The notes beneath the pieces were generated by a model that made no database searches, was not told the DNA's origin, and saw only the letters and a list, made by a program, of their open reading frames with translations. From assembly GCF_023856365.1 (NCBI RefSeq), contig NC_064540.1, forward strand, positions 7,416,501-7,480,500: 64,000 bases of DNA, written 5' to 3'. Position 1 is the stretch's first letter, and each line of letters starts with the position of its first letter. Below are positions 1 to 17,963 of the stretch, piece after piece. The stretch is from Brienomyrus brachyistius. Taxonomy: Eukaryota; Chordata; Actinopteri; Osteoglossiformes; Mormyridae. The position numbers and the translations under genes were made by a program.

Positions 1-353
1 CGACCCAGTTGCCTTTAGAAAATATTTTTTGGTTTCTTAACTTCCCTGCTTGGTTCCTAATATCACCTTTTTCAGTCGCTGAGGACTATTTTATATGTTT
101 GTTTGTTTGGGAAAATTCCCCCCAGATGTGTCTAACCCACTGAAATGTGTTGTGTGGATGTGCTTGAGGTCTAACCCTAAAGTAACGCACATAGATCCTA
201 TAGGGAGATGCCACGTTTAAGGGCAGCTGCAGATGTTTTACCCTCATACTGTGGTAGAGTGAGCTGAGAAATGCTACGTTCTGCGGGGCCCTCCCCACTA
301 GAGGGCTCTCTTCTAGTTCCCAGCCCAACCGACCAACCCTGCTCTCATCGCAG

Positions 354-811
354 GACCTACAGCTGCGCATCCAGAAGCACACGGAGGTGGAGACAGTGGA
401 CCTCGTGCTCAAGCTGAAGGATAAACTGGTCAGTGTGGGTTTTTTTTTTTTTTAGTTGTGTGGCAGCTTACAGATGAATGCACCAGGTGTGAAACAGTGG
501 GAGTGCGACGGAACAGCCAGCCACCTGTGGAAAACGGGAAACGGTTGGTTTTGCGATTTTTTTTTTTTTTTTTTTTTATCTGTGCCCTCTCTGCTAGTTC
601 AGCTGATATTCTATTCCAGGCAGGTTTTTAAATACTTAATTTTATTCATATATAATAGTTAAAGTAGGGGGTGATACGGTTGCTTAAGCGGTAGCACTGT
701 TCCTGCCGACTTTATGTCACAGTGAGAACACGCAAACTCCAGACACACAGCTGGGATTCGGACCTCCAGCCCTGAAGGTGTGACACAACAGCGCTGTCCT
801 CTGAGTCACCC

Positions 812-845
<34 letters not shown>

Positions 846-1387
846 GTCTGGATCAGTGTTTCTATCGAGAACTGTGAGGGAGAACAAACATGAACTGTCT
901 GGGATTCCCCGAGGTGTCTGTTGGGAAGCGCTGATCTAGATGAACGTGAAGAGTTTCTCCTGATGGGCTGAGAGTGGTTAAATGTGCTTAGGGCTGCTAT
1001 GGACTGAGCCCTGTTACAAGCTTCAATGTGTCAACATTGGCCTTATTCTCTTGTTAAATATCAGAGTTGGAAAAATAGAATTATTTCTGTTCATATGGTG
1101 AGGTAGTTTTGGTTGCCTAGTCTAGCTGGCGTTGCCCTTTATGGCCCAGCTAGGTGGCGGGCAGGTCCGTGGTCTCTGTCCCGCTCCCTGTGCTGACACC
1201 TCGCCGCTTTCTGAAGACTCGCGTTTTCTGCCCCCCTTTCTACCCCCCCCCCCAGACACAGGCGGAGAGGGAGCAGCTGCCAGTCAAAGCAGGAACACTA
1301 GCCAGACTGCAGACCCACATCGAAACTGTCATCCTGTCCCTGCCCGAGGATCTGCAGGGAATCCTGCTCAAGTCATCCAGCCCATGA
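354..1387 (+). CDS. dennd6a: DENN domain-containing protein 6A, C-terminal two exons (partial)
   Basis: Two exons are visible, 354-428 and 1256-1387, each preceded by AG; the first is followed by GT. Together they encode the last 68 residues, with charged helical stretches ([20 protein letters not shown], then [11 protein letters not shown]) and the terminal segment [15 protein letters not shown] followed by TGA. I recognise this ending as the C-terminus of DENND6A (FAM116A), a guanine nucleotide exchange factor that activates Rab14 on recycling endosomes. The catalytic DENN domain lies upstream of the window. The call is supported by position: DENND6A is the neighbour of ARF4 in the same orientation in mammals. 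The acceptor of the last exon has an unusual pure-C pyrimidine tract. The paralogue DENND6B is the main alternative, but the arf4 neighbour argues for 6A. Confidence 0.75.
669..812 (-). repeat. tRNA-derived SINE fragment in the dennd6a intron
   Basis: A degenerate reverse-oriented SINE head, recognisable by the complement of the A/B-box region (GGATTCGGACC and AACAGCGCTGTCCTCTGAG) and by AACACGCAAACTCCAGACAC. It is followed by a TG microsatellite at about 813-844 and by a piece of a foldback-type MITE at about 845-930. Confidence 0.5.
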
Positions 1388-3956
1388 ACTCGACCCTCTG
1401 CTGCCCCCATGGGGATAGAGGTGTGAATGACGGCACTGTCCCCAGAGCCAAGACTGATCCAGGCGGTTGCATCCCCCCCCCCCCGCCCCCCACACTGAGA
1501 ACATTTCCCTGAAATGGCCCCCGTGCTGCCCCCATACACAATGCTGGCGTTAGAACCGCCGATTTGTGTGTTTACATGCAGCCAGGACACGGCTTTGATA
1601 TTGCTCTGCAATACCATGGCTACTTCGGGGGATATGCGCATCATTCTCTCACGATACCTCCAGCGTGTCCTTTTGTCGCTCCCTGCCCACAAACACGCCC
1701 CCAACAGGAGCTGAGTGGAGGTGCAGACTTTCGCAGATTAGAGGTATGGGTGTTGACAACTCCCCTACCTTCTCTTTGGTTTGCCTGAGGTGGGAAAAGC
1801 CACCGACGGCACCTCTGGTGGCTTTTAATCATGAGTTACAGTAGGTGTTTAAGCTCATAGGCCGTAACATGTCATGTGATTTGAGTTAAGGTCCAATCAG
1901 GGACTGAGAGAATGCTCTAAGCAGCTTAAGGCCTTTGGGGGCCTCTGAGCACGTTTTAAAGTGTAATGATGTAACACTAAGATGTCAGACAGCATGACTG
2001 TGATACAGGGGCATGGATGTAGTCAGGAAGCTGCCAGAACTCACTCACCCAGTTTAGGTTTCTGGAAAGTTCACCAAAGGTGGGTTTATGTTAGACTTGC
2101 TGCTGCGACTGCTACTGTCATCATTAAAATTGTTCTGCCCCATTTCCGGACACTCTGTCTGCACTAGCTGACCTTTACCGATCTCTTTCCAAATCAAGTT
2201 AAAGGGCACAGCCTTCAGTGACCGATCTTTTGAAGAAACTAATGTTGCCTTATGTTAGTATTCAATGTGATGAGGCTATTTCATTTTTATTTAAAATTAT
2301 TTATCTAGGGTGTGTGTGTTTAAATGTATGTTAAAATGTGGTCTTTTTTAAATGTAAAGTTGCCTTACTCAAAGCAGGTATACTTACAGGCTGGTTAATT
2401 AGATTTATGGGGTATTTAACATTAGAAGGAAGTATTGTGCTCGTATATGAAAGAGTGAATTATTACACAGTAAGGGCTTGCTAAGGTAACAACCTATAAC
2501 ATTCCTTTAAGTTTGTAGGAATGCGTCTGTGATTTGGGCAAAAGTCAGTCAACTGAAACCTTCCAGCTATACTGTGCCTTTGAACCCCATTTGCTTACAT
2601 GTGGTTTTTATTTACCGCGTTTTAATGTTTAGGGAAATTCTAACACCTTCTCCTGTGGTTGTAAAGCAGTATTCTGCCAAGCCATACAACACTTAATCTT
2701 AAGAGTACAAGGGCCATTCAAACGTTACTGACACATTACTAACTTAATGCGAACAATGTTAACCACAGCATTTCGTAATATATGTTTGTACAGATTAATT
2801 ACTCGTCTTTTCATACAAAGCACTGTTAACCAGACAACCATTTTCATGTTTGTGTGTATGTATGTGTGTATGTGGGTACATACTTGTAATCTTACCTCTT
2901 ATCACTGAGCTCTGTCATACTGTATGGTGCTCCATTTAGAGAATCGTCCAGAACTTCTAAAAATGGAACGAATAGTTCTGGTATTTGAACAAACGTGTAT
3001 AAGGGGTGGACAAGTCCAAAGGTGAAGATGCTCAAGGGTGGCTGGGCAGGCTGGGTACACTGGTTTATGTAGTTTATGTAGTCCCCCCCCCCCCCCCCCT
3101 TTGTAGTATTTTTCTGAGCCGAGCATTCTGGTCTCTGTAGTTTTTCTGCTCATAATGATTTCAAATAATTTGTTGGAGTCATCGTTTGGACAGCAAGTCC
3201 CTAGGCTGCTGTTTCAGGAGGTGACCTACATTGTATAATCTGCCAGATTCCAGTCTTTTCAGTGGATTTTTCTTACCCCCTGTGATACATGTTAGAAAGC
3301 AATACATTGATACATCATCAGCTGCAATGTCATTGAAATCACTGTCCTTTTTCTGACCAGATTACCAATGTCTTACTTTTCCCAGTCTTGACATATGCTC
3401 TGTGTTAAGGTTTATTTTCCCTGCTCAAAGTAGGGGCAGTATCTTCTTAAACAATTTTAAATCAGTGTTTTCTGGCACGGAATCTGTGACTATTGGTTGT
3501 TGGGCAACCACAAAAGTTTATATTTTAAAGATGAACCTATTTTAACATGTTTGAATTTTATATAGAGATCTATTCTCATACATTATTCTGATATAATTAC
3601 GCAAATGTAAAATCACTGTTGAATATATTTGAATATTTTAAGTATTAGTTGTTGTGAGTAATACATTTTAGTTTGGATTAATTTGGATATTGACAGTTAA
3701 TTGAAACACAGAGGCAGTGAATTCTGTTGGGTATACTGACATTAGTAACTATTCATTGACCCTTATGTACGAAAGCCATAACCACTTGCATTCTTGCATA
3801 TTGATTTTATTTTTTTAACATCCAACATCTGTATGAACGCAACATCTCTTCACCTCCAGGTTCTTTTAATGAGAGTTGGTATTTTTATTTTATATGAATA
3901 AAATGACAACCAGAAAGCAGTTTTGTGTGTTGATAGCCTTTCCTGCCCCAAATAAA
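1388..3956 (+). other. Probable 3' UTR of dennd6a
   Basis: No further coding exon is seen after the TGA at 1385-1387. The sequence becomes AT-rich and has no obvious transposon for about 2.5 kb, which fits a long 3' UTR. Candidate poly(A) signals AATAAA occur at 3897-3902 and 3951-3956, the second followed by a T/GT-rich stretch. There is a C17-18 run near 3081-3098. The true end is inferred, not shown. Confidence 0.4.
3951..3956 (+). terminator. Candidate poly(A) signal of dennd6a
   Basis: AATAAA followed within 30 bases by a T/GT-rich stretch. A second AATAAA lies 50 bases upstream at 3897-3902. It is the first good signal pair after the dennd6a stop codon. Confidence 0.4.
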
Positions 3957-4054
3957 AGCTTGTTTGTCATTGTAAGGTATTGGGGGTTCTTGTTGCATAT
4001 AACAAATTTCAGATGATTTCAGGGAATTGACCAAGGACCCAGTTTGTCATCCAT

Positions 4055-4312
4055 CTTCAATAACTGCTAATCTAGTACGGGGTTGTGGTGAACCTGCAGG
4101 TTATCCCGGAAAGTACAAAACACAGGAACACTCCCGTGTTGGATTCCAGTCCATCCCAGGACATAGGCACACTGTGGGCAATTCATAGACACCAGTTTGC
4201 TTAATCACATGTTTGTGGACTGTGAGGAAACCCAGTGGGAAACCAAAATTCCACACACAGCAGAGGTGCAATTTGAACCAATGTGTGAGGCAACAGTTCT
4301 ACTGTGCCACCA
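4055..4312 (-). repeat. tRNA-derived SINE, DANA-like, degenerate
   Basis: In reverse orientation it shows the family landmarks: a poorly preserved tail, GGACTGTGAGGAAACCCAG from the conserved middle, and the tRNA head complement (GAGGCAACAGTTCTACTGTG). Many substitutions and small deletions show that it is old. Confidence 0.6.
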
Positions 4313-4676
4313 ACCAAATGACCATTTTATGTCAATTGTGATGCAATGATGCAACAGGGTCAGGTGATTGCAAAAGGAGTTACTCAGTCAGGAAATGGTA
4401 CCCAAAAAATTACCTATGATAATGACCTAACCCTAAAAAACCCTTTATCCAGCAGAGGGTGATAGGGAGCAGGGAACATCATGGGGGGGCTGCCAGTTCA
4501 TCACAGATCATGTGCTCACATCCTTTGGGCACATTGTTTTGCGTTGGGACTATGGGGGCAAACAACAGGGTGAACAAGCAAACACACACAATGGAGCCGG
4601 AGGTGAGATTCCAACACCCAGCCTTCAATGCATGAGGTCCTAATGCAGAACACTCTGTGGCCTTGAGTCATAGGGG

Positions 4677-4920
4677 GTGGCCTGTGGCTCAGCAGGTTGG
4701 GTATCGGTGATCGGAAGGGCGCAGGTTTAAATCTCATGCTTGCTAAAATAGTCCCTTCTCCATTGGACCCTTGAGCAAGGTCCTTAAACCCCCCAGGAAA
4801 CACTCCAAGGGGACTGGAGGGACAGCTGATTCTGTGCTCTGAACCCACTTTGCAAGATGGCATGCCCAAAAAGCACATTTTGAAGTAACTTCTTATACAA
4901 ATGGCAGTTATAGTTCCATT
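4677..4920 (+). repeat. tRNA-derived SINE, second family
   Basis: Begins with GTGGCCTGTGGCTCAGCAGG, a tRNA-like A box, followed by GATCGGAAGGGCGCAGGTTTAAATC, a decayed B box, and CTTGAGCAAGGTCCTTAA. Similar heads occur at 12793, 38368, 39886, 40895 and 46155. It is a repeat, not a tRNA gene, because it lacks a foldable 3' half. Confidence 0.6.
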
Positions 4921-5004
4921 CATTATTTTTATTTTACATGCCTTTTAAGAGATCAAAATACATAAATACCTTTTCAAATACAGTGACTGACAGAGGTTGC
5001 TCTG

Positions 5005-5312
5005 TGGAGAGTTACTTCAGTCCTCCATTGCTGGGGGTTCAAATCTGATCTGTGTGCATGTGTACAGTATGTTTGCTCTCCCTGTATCTCATGAGTTTCC
5101 CCCAGTCCAAAGACAGCCTGCCTAATTGCATAAATGACATCTCGAAATTTCCAGTAGTGTATAATTGCCAGGGTATGAGCCTACATGCTCCGTAATGGAC
5201 TGGCATCCCATGCAGAGAGCTCTTCTGCGTCGTGCCCTGTGCTGCCTGCAATAGGCTCCGGGCTCCTCCCTCTGACCCTGACCAGAAGAAGCAGTTTGAA
5301 GAGAGATGAAAG
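5005..5312 (+). repeat. DANA-like SINE, degenerate
   Basis: Forward copy with GGGGGTTCAAATCTGATCTG (B-box region), TGAGTTTCCCCCAGTCCAAAG (conserved middle) and ATAGGCTCCGGGCTCCTCCC (3' part). It is clearly diverged from the copies at 44412 and 54819. Confidence 0.55.
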
Positions 5313-6254
5313 TAACAAGAAAACATATGCTATGCTTAATCTCCAGGTTTTTCTTGTGTGTGATTCTAATTAAACCATTAACATTACCTGGGAAAAACTA
5401 AAGCTTGAACCTTAATCATTATTATTATTCTATCATCATTCTATCATCTAGCATCTCTCTATATTTCAAGTTTTTTTCCACATAAGGTGCATGGCCTCAG
5501 AAAATGCAAGTCATCAATTAAGCACTGGGGTGTATTCTAAGGTCTTCATATAGCAATATATTTGAAGTTAAGGCAAAAGATTACAGTCAAAGAGATAATT
5601 CTTCAATACCTTCAATATTCTGGACAAATTCAACTCTATGGCACATCCATGTGTCATTATAGATCACTGAAAAGTATTATAATGAAAGTGTATAGCTAAT
5701 ATGTATTATATATTATTTATTTCACTGATGTTTTGTTCAAAGTGACATGCATTTCAGAAAGTGGGATCAGACAGTCCATGGAACAATTGGGTGTTACTCA
5801 GGGACCCAACCGTGAAAGTACCGCCCATCACAGGACCGGCCAATCATGCGAGTCCACATACCCTATTCTCCTAAACTGTACTGTACGATAAAACCTTTCG
5901 AGAATCTGTTCATTCTTGTCTCTGCACTGATACAAATCAGAGTTTTGAGACGTTAATCCAACTGGACACTTCTTTATGACAAAGCATTGAATGCAACATA
6001 TTTGGTTTTCCCCTTTGGTAAATATACTGTATTTGTGTAGCTGGTATAATTAGGCAAGACTGTACCTGTCCTGTTCATCTTCCAAGCTGAAAATAATGTG
6101 CAGGACAACTCACACTTCCGGGGCTGCTGGGTGGGCAGGAGGGACAGTGAACCGCATGCAGGGATGTAACTTTTAACTTTCATTGCTCTAAACAGAGCGT
6201 ATGTGAGGATGTTTGTATATGTGTAATTGTTTTATACATGTAAAATGCTTCAGC

Positions 6255-6668
6255 ACAATGGCTGTCAAACTGTGGTTTGCGAGAAGGCTGTGGAAATTTG
6301 TTGTATATTCTGGAAAAAAATAGTAATTAAATGAATGTTAAATTACTTTATACACGCACATATCTGAAATCTTTTCAGGTTAAGATACTTTCAGTTTTCT
6401 CTCTCGTGATACATTCAGGGCAGGTTGAACGGAATCTATTAAATCCTGCAGGCTGCAATTCCTGCTCTTTAAGTTACTGTATCCTGGCGACATTTCAAGG
6501 TCTGCTGTGCCACGGGGATTCTCCCCCTCGCTGAAATGTTCAGGTTACTGAGATTTTTTTAAGTTAGCATTCAGGTCCCTGTATGTTTTTTTTTTTCATT
6601 TAAGTGATACTTGGCTGCTCTGGTTTGATCCAGAGTCGCACTTACTTCAGAAAGTTTGAGAACCACTG
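6255..6668. mobile_element. hAT-like non-autonomous element
   Basis: The left end CAATGGCTGTCAAACTGTGG and the complement of the right end (AGTTTGAGAACCACTG) match imperfectly as terminal inverted repeats. About 414 bp, no coding capacity. The end motif resembles hAT/Charlie-type MITEs of vertebrates. I could not find a clear 8-bp target-site duplication, so the exact ends are uncertain. Confidence 0.5.
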
Positions 6669-7018
6669 CATTACCATAACTACATCTTTTTACAGGATCT
6701 GTCTGAGGATCTGAGCATCTATGCACCTTTCATATCCACACTCTTTTCCTAAGACCCTTAGAAAGGGATAAAGACCCAACATTTCAGTTATTTTCAAAAA
6801 CATATCTCTCTAACACTGCGTCCCCGTGTTTTTTTTTTTTTTTTTGGACCGCAGCAATTAACACCGAAAGGCACGAGTACGACCGATTCCCACAATAAAG
6901 GTACGAATGTCACATATCTCACGTCATCATGTTTGCAGGTCAGTGCGATTTGCACTACAGGTTCTCCTGCAAGGAGTATCACCGGGTAGGGCACGAGGTC
7001 GGGCCAGTGTGCCGCGGT

Positions 7019-7075
7019 GCATGCTGGGATGTGCAGCCCGTGACGTCATTTCTACCGCGTTGGAGAGTGACGTGG
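7019..7075 (+). promoter_or_regulatory. arf4 promoter: ZNF143-like site, CRE and UPRE-like site
   Basis: This lies in the CpG-rich segment 250-300 bp upstream of the arf4 ATG. GCATGCTGGGA at 7019-7029 matches the core of the ZNF143/THAP11 promoter motif. TGACGTCA at 7041-7048 is a perfect palindromic CRE. TGACGTGG at 7068-7075 is the core bound by ATF6/XBP1/CREB3-type bZIP factors. In mammals ARF4 is induced by CREB3 under Golgi stress, so these sites fit the known regulation. Factor binding here is inferred from motifs only. Confidence 0.6.
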
Positions 7076-7323
7076 CGGGTGGAGGAGGGGGGGTTGTTGG
7101 ACGCCGGAGACCAAAGATTTTTACTTTTGCCCCCGTAGAAGCAAGGCGGCTGCCACCCGTAGTGACCGGCCGCTAATGTGCCGCTTCATTCTCGGCGGAT
7201 TGTAATTAAATTACTGCACTTAGCCGTATTCATCAGGGTAGAAAGGAGGGAAGTGCCTCGACCAGTAGCAATACAGCCTGCTAGTTAAATTAGTTTATTC
7301 AGTTCTTAGTTGGACAATAAACC

Positions 7324-13720
<6,397 letters not shown>

Positions 13721-14604
13721 TCTGCAGCATGCAGTCAGCATGCCTTTGCTTAACCAGGGACACGATCGACGCCGCTGATCTCGGCTTGGGAGAAACTCGC
13801 CTGGCTTTTTTTTTTTTTTTTTCCTCCTGCCCCCTCCCTTAGCCCCTGCCCCTGTTTGATCAATATGGCATTCAGCTGGGAAGGCTCGGCAGCCCCTCCC
13901 ACCAGCTGTGCCCCCTCTTTGTTTGGTTGTTTTTGATTGTTTGTTTTTTTTTTTTTTGCTTTCCATTCACGTCCTTCATTGTCACGCATATGTTCTGATA
14001 TGTGCGACAAGACGCACTTCAGACAACTGAACCGCCAGACTGTGTGTTTGGGCGACAGCGTCTTCAACTGGTGCCGCTGTTAAAAGTTTAGTTAATTGTC
14101 CAGATGCTTGTGGACCAATTTCATGAAACTCCTCCCCCCCCCCCCCCCCCCCCCCCCCCACACACAAACCTTTGTTTTATAGAAATGTAGCCCCCAAATG
14201 TAGCCCTGTCATTCTGCATCACTGTCCCTCCTGGCCAAATTGCTGGACTCTGGCTTTGTGTGTAAATAGAGGCAAGCGTTCTCTGATAGTTATAACTGAT
14301 TAGATGCATCCCACCTCCATTCCCTGACCCTGCTAAGGATTTCCTGTCATTTTTCTGTTGCTTACTACCCTGATTTCATTTACACTTCTGGAAGGATATA
14401 CATTTTAACTTATTAGGCCAGTCCAAGTTCTGCTGCAATTTTTTATATGTACTTTTTATGTTAAACTGATTTAAGCCAGATCAGCATCTTCATAAAATTT
14501 CAGCTATGGGAAACATTCCCCCCCTTTTTTTTGTTGTAAAAGTAAACTACTTCAAATCTGAGCATCTTCATTTTTGCCATTTTACCAATGTAATTCCTAA
14601 TAAA
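13721..14604 (+). other. arf4 3' UTR with a C26 tract and poly(A) signal
   Basis: After the TAA the sequence holds several T runs (13806-13822, 13947-13959), an uninterrupted run of 26 C at 14134-14159, and AATAAA at 14599-14604. The C tract would be transcribed and could bind poly(C)-binding proteins or simply be length-polymorphic. Extent of the UTR is inferred from the signal. Confidence 0.6.
14599..14604 (+). terminator. Candidate poly(A) signal of arf4
   Basis: AATAAA about 880 bp after the stop codon. The downstream sequence is T/G-rich around 14636-14652, as expected of a cleavage region. Confidence 0.55.
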
Positions 14605-14618
14605 ACAACATAAAATTG

Positions 14619-14725
14619 ACTTCCTGTTTCCGGCATTTGGTGTACCTGTGTGGAGCCGGTTACTTCCTGTTTCCGGTTCTTGATTTACCTGCATTACTGT
14701 GCAGCCAGTGACTTCCTGTTTCCTG
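14619..14725 (+). repeat. Three spaced copies of an ETS-type motif
   Basis: ACTTCCTGTTTCCGG occurs at 14619-14633 and 14662-14676, and ACTTCCTGTTTCCTG at 14711-14725, spaced by 43 and 49 bp. The intervening bases are partly similar (GTACCTGTG versus TTTACCTGC), so this is a decayed tandem repeat. The core is the complement of CAGGAAGT, an ETS-family site. Confidence 0.55.
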
Positions 14726-15789
14726 TGCCTGAATGGAGTAGAGTGACTAGCTTACGGTAAATATGCTGTGCTACACCCAGCTGGCATCATGACACTGGGC
14801 AAGAACTTCATATGGATTGTTATTGGGTAGGAGTGCCAGGGGCTCTATGGCACCCGACTCCACACCATTCTGTAACAAGTTGACTATGCTTTAAATGGTC
14901 AACTAATATTTTAGTGCTCCCCCCTCCCCTTCATACTATCAGAAAATACTAGACAAAACAGGACTAATTCTAATTTGACACTTGCTCTGAATTTTTTTTT
15001 TGAAGTATACAAATGTACCCAAACAAAGTGGAGTAAATAATGATTTCCACACTTCTAAAGCACAAAAGTCCCGCTTGTGCATTTTCTGCCACCTATATAA
15101 AACCATATTTTAGTTTACATGAAGTTTAATAGCCACTACAGACGACCAGAATAAATAGGTGCCAATTATAAACCAGCTTTCAGTTTTCTAAGTCTCAAAC
15201 ATAAGCACAGTTTTGTCAAAGCAGTTTCAGTGCTAGTTAACTGCCTTTGGGCTTGGTGCATGCTGGAAAGAACAAATATTCAGTGTCCTAACATCATGAA
15301 GTAAATTGTCATCCTGGGCGACGGAAATAACCGTTAGCATAATTTAAACAAGCATAATGTTTATCCATAAAATATCAAATTCCTTGAACTGTACGTATCC
15401 CTCAAAGTTATGGTTTCTAAATCACGTCAAAACATGTGCGTATGTAAATCAAATCAAAGATATCCAGTCCCATTTGCAAAAAGGTCTTTGAAAGCCCTTT
15501 AAGTTGGCATTTTTTTTTTTTATAAAGGGTGTGTTACATCACAATTTAACAACCCAGCTCAGATGTGGCCAGGATTCAGGCAGGGTCTGCCACCAGATCA
15601 GGCCAAGGTGGACCTCAGCAGGACAGTACCTGGAGGGCTGCACTCACACCTCACTCTCAGACCAGATGGTCGGTGGAGTGGATGTGGTTATGGGACACTC
15701 CTGATTCAATGCATACAACCGCAAGGGGATTTTGCTTACTGCAGCAATGGAAATTTTACATTTCCAAGAAGTCGGAGAATGCACACCTA
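14726..15789. other. Convergent arf4/pde12 intergenic region
   Basis: Between the arf4 poly(A) signal and the pde12 stop codon. I see no coding exon. The part nearest 15789 is probably pde12 3' UTR (minus strand), but I found no canonical minus-strand AATAAA. The rest is AT-rich sequence without a recognisable transposon. Confidence 0.5.
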
Positions 15790-17963
15790 TCACTTCCATA
15801 TGAGGTCACAGACCAGGGCGATGTGGTCAGAGGGATGTGAGACGCTGGGCAGAGCCTGGTGGGTGGTGACCTCCTGGTGACATGGCATGGGGATCACCTG
15901 ATCCACCTCCAGGGCACTTGGCTCCACCAGCACGTAGTCCAGGCAGCCGTGGAAGCCACCCACGTAGTTCGTGTAGGCTGGCTCCCCGCACGCGCTCACC
16001 AGCCGGAAGGGGCTGGACGCATCCATGGAGCAGAGCTCCTCCAGGCCGTCCGAGGCCCAGTCCTCGTGACTCTCGGCCACATCGCCCTGGGTGACCAGCT
16101 GGAGTACACCTGAGGATGGGGCGCTGTTGAAGTCGCCTGCGAAGAGCAGTGTGGCCCCGGGGTGTAGCTCTGAAATAACCCACTGCAGGTGCTTCAGTGC
16201 CACTAACATCTGGATCAGCCGTACATGTCCACCTGCACAAGAGTGACACCTGCATCAGGCCCGAGGACAAACCAGCCACACACACATATAAACTGTGGAA
16301 AGGCAAATCTAACTGTCCTCAGTGCCAAAGTAAAAGTACCATGATGAATGTGCTACGGTTATTTGCATAGTTACCTTTAGGATGCCAGTACAAGTGGGTG
16401 TTTGCCACACAGAGTTTCCTAGACAGGTCTTTCGAAGACTGCAGCACAGTTACCTGATAGATGACAAGAAAAATACCTAGTCAGGTAAGTGAACCCACAA
16501 TATTATGTCCTTCTTGCTATCAGCTCAGCTTTTTATTTATGTATTTAACAGCAATTTGAAATATGAATATTCTGATACAGTTAAACGTGAGGTGTATCCT
16601 GCTAGGGATTTCACTGTATAGTTATTAGGAAATTTGAGACAGTAGGAATAACGGTTTTTCTTAGAAATATATAATATAAACAAACAAGGGCATGCAAACG
16701 AGCGAGTCATTCTCCAGGCACCTGTAACACCGTGCTCCTTTCCAACACCTTATCCCGGAGCGCCGGGGTAGCGGAGATGCGCTCCAGCAAGTCGGCGTGT
16801 AGCGGGTCCGAGCTCAGCGCGTCGCACAGCGCGATGTCGTGGCGGCCCAGCACCGCAAAGCGGGACCTCCGGAAAAACGTCGCCAGACCTTCATGCTGCC
16901 TCTCCTTGATCTTGAAAACGCCATCCAGGTCGAAGGCATCGAGCGCCGGCGACAGGCTGTCACTGAACACACCCTTGTCAACTTCTTGGAGGCAGAGGAT
17001 GTCGGCGTTGTAGCCTGACAGCTCCTTCTTGGTGAGATTTTGCCGGTAATCTATACCCAGCGCGTAGGGGGCGCAGTATGGGTACAAGACCGTCCTGGAG
17101 AACTCTGTCTGCGCGTACACATCCGCTAAAATATTATAAGACACCACCCTGACGACCGGCTCAACCGTGAGTTTATTCGTGTACATGTGCCTGTTGTCGA
17201 AGGTACATGCGCCCGGTCCGGCCTCCACGGCGGCCGCGGTCGTCACCTCCACGGGCGACCCCAACCTCGCCCCGTCCCCAGGTGTGCACCGCATCTTCAG
17301 CCTCAAACCGATGTCCGAGTTAGACGGCGTGAACACTCGCTTATCCCCGGCCTCTACCCAGCAGTCGTCGCCTTCCGCGTCGGGGACCCGCTCCTTGTAC
17401 CACGTGAACAGGCAGCGATCTAAGGCCCCGAACTCGATCCTGAGTTTCGGGCAGACGGGGAAACCGGCTAGCAGGGATGCTGGCAGCTCGGCGGTGGTGA
17501 GAGTCGGGGGATTCCTCTCTACCGAGTACTTACAGTCCCCCACATGCAGGACAGCGCCGTCCTGCCAGGCGTCCGCATTCACGGCGTCCTCCGCCACGAA
17601 CTCGCCATTGTAGGACAGCCTGACCACGGGCTTGGGCGCCGGACACTGATCCGCTTTATTTCTTTTTATCTTGCCCGCCTTGCCGTGGCCCTTGGCGGCG
17701 TTGTTGGCGATTCGGGCCAGGACGCAGCCGAGCTGCTCCGCTTGATCCCTTAGCATGTGCTTCTGACTGCCATCCAACACGAATGAGATGGTCAGTTTGC
17801 TCTCCGAGGGCACGCATCTGACTACAGCCCGTTCCATGTTCATGTATAAACGCTCGGAAAGCCGGCTTGCGAGGACCCACGCTGGTCCTGCGATGTGTAA
17901 ACGGACTGGTAGCGCTCTGTAAACGGGGAGAGACCTAATACAATAAATAAAACGCGCGTACAT
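15790..17963 (-). CDS. pde12: 2',5'-phosphodiesterase 12, mitochondrial (complete)
   Basis: Three exons on the minus strand: 16722-17963, 16375-16453 and 15790-16232, encoding 587 residues. The enzyme is a mitochondrial-matrix exoribonuclease that removes poly(A) from mitochondrial RNA and cleaves 2',5'-oligoadenylate. Seen: a basic N-terminus suited to mitochondrial import, a conserved block from MERAVVRCVPSE, and a C-terminal endonuclease/exonuclease/phosphatase domain starting at RVVSYNILADVYAQTEFSRT. Catalytic motifs are LCLQEVD (Glu about 327), GDFNS (Asp about 474, Asn about 476) and PSDHIAL (His about 577). I chose the ATG at 17963; the open frame runs further upstream only to a GTG. 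The exon 1 donor is a weak GTGCCT, but phase and the family sequence require it. It converges on arf4, as in mammals. Confidence 0.95.

Noticed and set aside
86..412. 108-codon open frame on the minus strand
   Set aside because: It lies opposite the dennd6a exon at 354-428, begins and ends in intron sequence and resembles no family.
1132..1714. Several overlapping open frames on both strands (up to 154 codons)
   Set aside because: They are shadows of the last dennd6a exon and its GC-rich 3' UTR; only the frame ending at 1387 has family sequence.
15563..16306. Open frames on both strands overlapping pde12 exon 3
   Set aside because: Wrong-frame or antisense readings of the pde12 catalytic exon; they lack family motifs and splice logic.
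17167..17613. 148-codon plus-strand open frame
   Set aside because: Antisense of pde12 exon 1, open because of high GC content.
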